A DNA stretch of 10,241 nucleotides from Bacteroidales bacterium (lineage in GTDB: Bacteria > Bacteroidota > Bacteroidia > Bacteroidales > ML635J-15): NCBI GenBank assembly GCA_028696755.1, contig JAQVGK010000077.1:1-10241 (forward strand), given 5' to 3'. The notes beneath the pieces are model-generated. The model was not told the DNA's origin. It did not search any database and worked only from the letters and a program-made list of their open reading frames with translations. Below, in pieces: positions 6,843-10,241 of the stretch (positions are counted from its first letter, which is position 1; every line of letters begins with the position of its first letter). Made by a program: the position numbers and the translations under genes.

Positions 6843-7841
6843 ATGGATATGAGTGCAGGAAAAACATATTGCTTTTTTACAGCTTTTTTAAGCATTGTGT
6901 TTCTATTTATATTCGGCACAAGTGGATTTTCGCAAACCGATACCATTAAAATTAAATCGCTAAAAACAACTTATGACACAGTTACTGTTCGCGATACAGT
7001 AATCATTTACGACACAATCTGGACAAATCCTATCTTTTCCGAAATAAATTTAGGAGTTTCAGGTTCCTTATTTTTTAATAAATGGCGAAATTTCAACAGC
7101 GAAGTCATATCCCTTTTAAATCAAAAAAACTATAGTTTCGGAATTCAATCGGATTTTGCGATAAAACGTTTTACTATTTCTCCTGGAATTTACTTTTCAT
7201 CGTTTCTGCAATCAGCAAAATTTGGTTTTTCTTACGAGGATATCGATAGTTTAATAAATACCGAAATTGTTACGGAATCGTTTTATGTGCCCGATAGCAC
7301 TGGCCCATTTTGGGAATATCAAACGTGGACAGAGTGGGTGTTTGATTCTATCGCCAATGATTCTACACTAATTACTTTTATAGATTCAGTATCTTATTAT
7401 TTAGCAGACAGCACACTAGTAACAACAACAGACACAATCTTTACTACCGAATATGATACTTTAAAAGTTGATACTTCGGCGCTACGTAATATCTCATACA
7501 AATACCTCGAAGTCCCGCTAATTTTGCGCTATACATTTTACCAAGGTAAAAAGTTTGAGCTAGATGCAGCAATTGGTTTCGTTGCAGGCTTATTGATAAA
7601 AACCGAGTCGTATTATTTCAATTCAGGCATAATCCTACAACACAACAAGGACGACTGCTACAAATTTTTACCATCTTTATGGTTTTCGCTAGCTCTTGAC
7701 TATCACCTAACCAAAGATTGGCTTATCCGATTAGAACCATACTACAACCCAGGGATTCGCTCTGTTTACAAAACCGAAACCAGTATTACAAAAATTCCCG
7801 ATCGTTACGGACTTAGGTTTGGAGTGCTGTGGAAGTTTTGA
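6843..7841 (+). CDS. Predicted outer-membrane beta-barrel protein (PorT/OMP_b-brl_2-like)
   Basis: A 332-residue exported protein (330 if Met3 at 6849 is used). It has a signal peptide ending near SGFS-Q (residues 27-31), then a short stretch of alternating DT pairs (TTYDTVTVRDTVIIYDTIW, 42-60), probably a periplasmic linker. From about 65 it consists of amphipathic strands such as SEINLGVSGSLFF, RFTISPGIYFSSF, YKYLEVPLILRYTF, ELDAAIGFVAGLL and YGLRFGVLWKF, ending in a C-terminal phenylalanine as expected for BAM substrates. The YLEVPLILRY strand is typical of Bacteroidota PorT-like barrels. An insertion at about 140-212, rich in D, S, T and aromatics, is probably a large surface loop. It has no clear promoter and follows the SprB-repeat gene by 82 bases, so it may belong to the same regulon. 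The specific function is unknown. Confidence 0.75.
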   Translation: MDMSAGKTYCFFTAFLSIVFLFIFGTSGFSQTDTIKIKSLKTTYDTVTVRDTVIIYDTIWTNPIFSEINLGVSGSLFFNKWRNFNSEVISLLNQKNYSFGIQSDFAIKRFTISPGIYFSSFLQSAKFGFSYEDIDSLINTEIVTESFYVPDSTGPFWEYQTWTEWVFDSIANDSTLITFIDSVSYYLADSTLVTTTDTIFTTEYDTLKVDTSALRNISYKYLEVPLILRYTFYQGKKFELDAAIGFVAGLLIKTESYYFNSGIILQHNKDDCYKFLPSLWFSLALDYHLTKDWLIRLEPYYNPGIRSVYKTETSITKIPDRYGLRFGVLWKF

Positions 7842-7848
7842 CTGGAAG

Positions 7849-7900
7849 GCCTGTCAGCAGCACAAAAGACCTGTCAGTGTCGATAGACCTGACAGTGTCG
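7849..7900. repeat. CCTGTCAG/CTGACAGG hairpin repeat, copy 2
   Basis: A partial unit GCCTGTCAG at 7849-7857 is followed by a full unit in which CTGTCAG (7871-7877) pairs with CTGACAG (7889-7895). GACCTGTCAGTGTC and GACCTGACAGTGTCG read as in the copy at 3650-3683, only the loop differing. It begins a few bases after the stop codon of the barrel gene and could act as its 3' stem-loop, although there is no T tract. Confidence 0.65.
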
Positions 7901-7915
7901 TAGCGAGTAGGTAAG

Positions 7916-8010
7916 AAAAATAACAAATAACAACGGCGCAGCCCTCACGCAAGTAAAATCCAAATCACAATGGATTGTGCAAAAGTTGTTATTTGGAATT
8001 TGTTATTTGG
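7916..8010. repeat. Heptamer-repeat foldback upstream of the orphan sorting-domain gene
   Basis: The A-rich heptamer array at 7916-7934 (AATAACAAATAACAAC) faces a T-rich one at 7985-8010 (GTTGTTATTTGGAATTTG). The 10-mer AAATAACAAC (7925-7934) is the exact reverse complement of 7985-7994, and the minus strand on the right reads CAAATAA, CAAATTC, CAAATAA. The interior holds the palindrome CACAAT-GG-ATTGTG (7966-7979) and no gene. The same heptamer family occurs at 883-910 and 10227-10240. The right arm also supplies the possible -33 element of the next gene. Confidence 0.6.
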
Positions 8011-8032
8011 AGTTTTAAATTTTGTATATTTG
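7999..8032 (+). promoter_or_regulatory. Candidate Bacteroidota -33/-7 promoter before the orphan sorting-domain gene
   Basis: TTTG (7999-8002), 22 bases, then TATATTTG (8025-8032), a perfect TAnnTTTG box. An alternative TTTG at 8006-8009 would give a 15-base spacer. The ATG at 8037 follows four bases after the box, so the message would be leaderless. If translation instead starts at Met17 (8085), the leader would be about 45 bases. Confidence 0.5.
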
Positions 8033-8036
8033 CAAT

Positions 8037-8564
8037 ATGGATTATATTATTGAACTCGAAAACAATAATAATATTTTAAGGCTAATGATGGAAATTGAAC
8101 AAGGAAATATTAGTTTAGATGAAGCAGTTGCTCAAAACATTGATTTACTCAAAGCAATGAAATCCGAAAACGAAGTTGCAGGTTCTGTTTATGCAGCAAT
8201 TTTACTCGATAAGGCTAAGATTGAACCTATGATCGAAGTAATAAGATTACCTGAACCAGCAGTAGAACAGAAAAATGCTGTTGCAAACAAAACTTCTAAT
8301 TTCAATGCTTCTTTCAGCGACTTGGTTAACATCTATCCAAACCCAGCAAGCGATTTTGTTTATGTTGAGTATATTTTAACTGATGTAAACAATTATAAAT
8401 CGGTAAATCTTTACAATGCTTCGGGCAGCTTGATAAAATCTTATCCAGTTAGCCAAAAAGCAGGATATGTTAAAATTGATGTTACTGGTTTATCTGCTGG
8501 TACTTATGTTGTAAGTATTGGAGAAAACGGGGGTAAATATATTAAGCAAATAGTTGTAAAATAA
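8037..8564 (+). CDS. Short protein with T9SS type-A sorting domain but no signal peptide; possible remnant of a larger secreted protein
   Basis: A 175-residue reading frame. Residues about 96-175 form a complete T9SS sorting domain (VNIYPNPASDFVYVEY ... LYNASGSLIKSY ... GLSAGTYVVSIG ... IKQIVVK). The first 95 residues (MDYIIELENN, then a mainly helical segment rich in E, A and K) contain no hydrophobic signal, so the product cannot enter the Sec/T9SS route as read. The helical segment ISLDEAVAQNIDLLKAMKSENEVAGSVYAAILLDK resembles the stretch that often precedes the sorting domain in long Bacteroidota secreted proteins, so a 5'-truncated tail is likely. Upstream lies only repeat DNA, consistent with loss of the 5' part there. 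The ATG at 8037 is preferred; a TTG at 8022 overlaps the -7 box, and Met17/Met18 (8085, 8088) are possible. If expressed, it would stay in the cytosol. Confidence 0.65.
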   Translation: MDYIIELENNNNILRLMMEIEQGNISLDEAVAQNIDLLKAMKSENEVAGSVYAAILLDKAKIEPMIEVIRLPEPAVEQKNAVANKTSNFNASFSDLVNIYPNPASDFVYVEYILTDVNNYKSVNLYNASGSLIKSYPVSQKAGYVKIDVTGLSAGTYVVSIGENGGKYIKQIVVK

Positions 8565-8571
8565 ACAAATT

Positions 8572-8603
8572 ATACAGCCGCAAAGAAACCTTTGCGGCTG
8601 TAT
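8572..8603 (+). terminator. Strong stem-loop terminator between the two last T9SS genes
   Basis: A perfect 14-bp stem (8572-8585 with 8590-8603) around the loop AAAC, GC-rich at its centre (GCCGCAAAG/CTTTGCGGC), begins seven bases after the stop codon at 8564 and is followed by TTTAAAT. The T tract is short. The next ATG lies only 14 bases after the stem, so any promoter of that gene must lie upstream of or inside the hairpin. Confidence 0.75.
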
Positions 8604-8617
8604 TTAAATCTATTACT

Positions 8618-10213
8618 ATGAAAAAGTGCTTTATTACCATATATATTATTATTGTAAGTACCATTTGTTTTTCTCAAACTCAAACAACTTTTAATTACAA
8701 TTATCCTTATGAGTACTATTATCATTTATACAATATGTCAATCATTAATCAGCAATATTTCATTGGTGGTGGCATTAAATCTATAGACACCATCTGTGGG
8801 CAATGGTGCCAGGGTTTGCATATAACAAAGATTAATCAAGACGGAGTATTTGAGGAAATTAAAACTGTTTCTAAATGCAACTGGTTGCTTTTTAATAGCA
8901 TTAATAACTTTTATGCTGTTAGCGACAGTATTTTTGTTTTTGCGGGTCAAGAGTTTTCAGACACTAGTCAGCATAATGACCTGTTTTTCTTAAAACTGAA
9001 TTCAGACTTAGATACCTTAGCTTTTCAGATATTTTATGAAGATACACTTGCAAAACGTGCATGGAATATATGTGAAACAGACAATAATGGTTTTGCTATT
9101 ATTGGTAGTATTGATTCTACAAGGTCGGAATATTTAACGCCTGAGATTGTAAGAGGACAAATTCTTTTAATAAGTCTTGACAGTTTGGGAAATCAAGAAT
9201 GGCTTAAATCATATGTAATAACAAATGATATTGGACTTGGCACATGGCAATCAGGTAGGCATATAATTCAAACATGGGATAGGGGTTTTATAGTTGCTGG
9301 TTTAACATATAACTTTTCAAGTAATGATTTTTTATCTTTCATTATGAAAGTTGACAGTCTTGGTAATTATAAATGGAAACGATTCTTTTCGGCTGCTCCA
9401 AATGACGCCCCAGATATTATGGATATTATGGAAACCAAAGACTCGTGTTATGTAATTTGTGGAGCAAAAAACTATGGTGAGGTATTTGGGGGATTGTACC
9501 CTTATGATGGGTGGCTGTACAAATTTGACACATACGGGAATTATAAATGGGAAAAAACATACAGAGAATATTATCCTAATTCAGGCGATTGGCGCGATAC
9601 TATTTACTGCTATTTTTACTCAATGGCTGAGTTGGAGGATGGTAGGATTGCGATTACAGGTCAGGTTAGAAAAGATCAAATTGGAGCTTCAGCCACAACC
9701 CCTTTTATGTATCTATTAACACCCCAGGGAGACACTATCTTTTCAAAATACTTTTGTTTGTATCCTCCAGAACATCCTGATTGGGTTAACGAGTCTTTTC
9801 CAAACAAAATACTTTGCACAGAAGATGGCGGCTTCGCAATTGGAGGTTGGGGATATAACAGAGAATGGAATGAATTCGAAGAGCACTGGGACATGGCAGA
9901 ACGCATTTTTCTTATAAAAACCGACAGCCTCGGCAACGATGGCGTTGTAATAAGTTACAAAGGTAACACTACAGTTATAGATGATTTTAAACTTGAAATT
10001 TATCCAAACCCAGCTACAAATGAGTTTAATTTTGAGCTACCAACAGAGTTTAAAAACGATATTCTCGAAATATACTCCACAAACGGTGCTGTAATATACC
10101 AACAAAATGTACAATCTGGCACCAATAAAATTGATATTGAGAGTTTGCCAGTGGGAATGTATTTGGTAAGGATAAGAGGTGCGAATTTGTATGGAAAGTT
10201 TGTGAAAGAATAA
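8618..10213 (+). CDS. Secreted repeat (propeller-like) protein with T9SS type-A sorting domain
   Basis: A 531-residue exported protein. MKKCFITIYIIIVSTICFSQ is a signal peptide with probable cleavage near residue 19/20. The body has five degenerate repeats about 53-67 residues apart, each with a core like 'ICETDNNGFAIIGSID': at about 152, 217, 270, 337 and 399. Between them are 'DSLGNxxWxKxY' strands (about 187, 246, 304, 367). This pattern is common in Bacteroidota delta-60/beta-propeller-like secreted proteins and suggests a propeller fold. The sorting tail runs from about 457 (LEIYPNPATNEFNFEL ... LEIYSTNGAVIY ... LPVGMYLVRIRG ... GKFVKE). No catalytic motif is visible. It is expected at the surface or in the medium through T9SS. 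No TAnnTTTG box is found in the 53 bases before it; the terminator hairpin occupies that gap. Confidence 0.88.
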   Translation: MKKCFITIYIIIVSTICFSQTQTTFNYNYPYEYYYHLYNMSIINQQYFIGGGIKSIDTICGQWCQGLHITKINQDGVFEEIKTVSKCNWLLFNSINNFYAVSDSIFVFAGQEFSDTSQHNDLFFLKLNSDLDTLAFQIFYEDTLAKRAWNICETDNNGFAIIGSIDSTRSEYLTPEIVRGQILLISLDSLGNQEWLKSYVITNDIGLGTWQSGRHIIQTWDRGFIVAGLTYNFSSNDFLSFIMKVDSLGNYKWKRFFSAAPNDAPDIMDIMETKDSCYVICGAKNYGEVFGGLYPYDGWLYKFDTYGNYKWEKTYREYYPNSGDWRDTIYCYFYSMAELEDGRIAITGQVRKDQIGASATTPFMYLLTPQGDTIFSKYFCLYPPEHPDWVNESFPNKILCTEDGGFAIGGWGYNREWNEFEEHWDMAERIFLIKTDSLGNDGVVISYKGNTTVIDDFKLEIYPNPATNEFNFELPTEFKNDILEIYSTNGAVIYQQNVQSGTNKIDIESLPVGMYLVRIRGANLYGKFVKE

Positions 10214-10224
10214 ATGGGGGAAAT

Positions 10225-10241
10225 CACAAATTACAAATTAC
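10225..10241. repeat. Start of a heptamer array, cut by window end
   Basis: Two 7-base units CAAATTA (10227-10233 and 10234-10240) follow AAATCA directly after the last gene and continue to the window edge. They belong to the same CAAATNN family as 883-910 and 7916-8010, so the array probably extends further. Confidence 0.5.

Overview
The window comes from the chromosome of a Bacteroidota member, possibly an uncultured or environmental lineage of the Bacteroidia/Flavobacteriia type. The evidence is three proteins ending in type IX secretion (T9SS) type-A sorting domains (YPNP...V/FVK ends), a SprB-repeat surface protein, a lipoprotein with a Bacteroidota-style Ig-like domain, -7 boxes of the TAnnTTTG type, no Shine-Dalgarno sequences, low GC, and intergenic DNA full of short dispersed repeats. 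All supported genes lie on the + strand.

Left part (1-3609): the 3' part of ribD (riboflavin biosynthesis), cut by the window edge; a repeat-rich spacer; a large Ig-like-domain lipoprotein; and a seven-helix membrane protein of unknown function with its own candidate promoter. These look like separate transcription units.

Spacer 3610-4100: a nest of dispersed repeats. It holds a 19-bp perfect terminal inverted repeat about 415 bp apart, a CCTGTCAG/CTGACAGG hairpin family, a foldback with 17-bp arms, and a copy of a repeat that reads through into the sigma gene and creates a false N-terminal extension.

Central cassette (4062-7841): an ECF sigma factor overlaps by 17 bp a one-helix membrane protein, the probable anti-sigma partner. 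Next come a secreted SprB-repeat protein with a T9SS sorting tail and a predicted outer-membrane beta-barrel. The motif TCATGCAACCA-N12-TTGTTAT lies before the sigma gene and again, with identical spacing, directly after the stop codon of the membrane partner and before the SprB-repeat gene. The simplest reading is an autoregulated ECF promoter that also drives the secreted surface protein. This is the most interesting signal in the window.

Right part (7842-10241): a second repeat-rich spacer shares its hairpin family with spacer 3610-4100 and its heptamer arrays with the post-ribD spacer. It is followed by a short protein that carries a T9SS sorting domain but no visible signal peptide (probably a remnant or tail fragment), a strong hairpin terminator, and a 531-residue secreted repeat protein with a T9SS tail. 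The window ends in another heptamer array.

All calls were made by reading the sequence; no database search was run.
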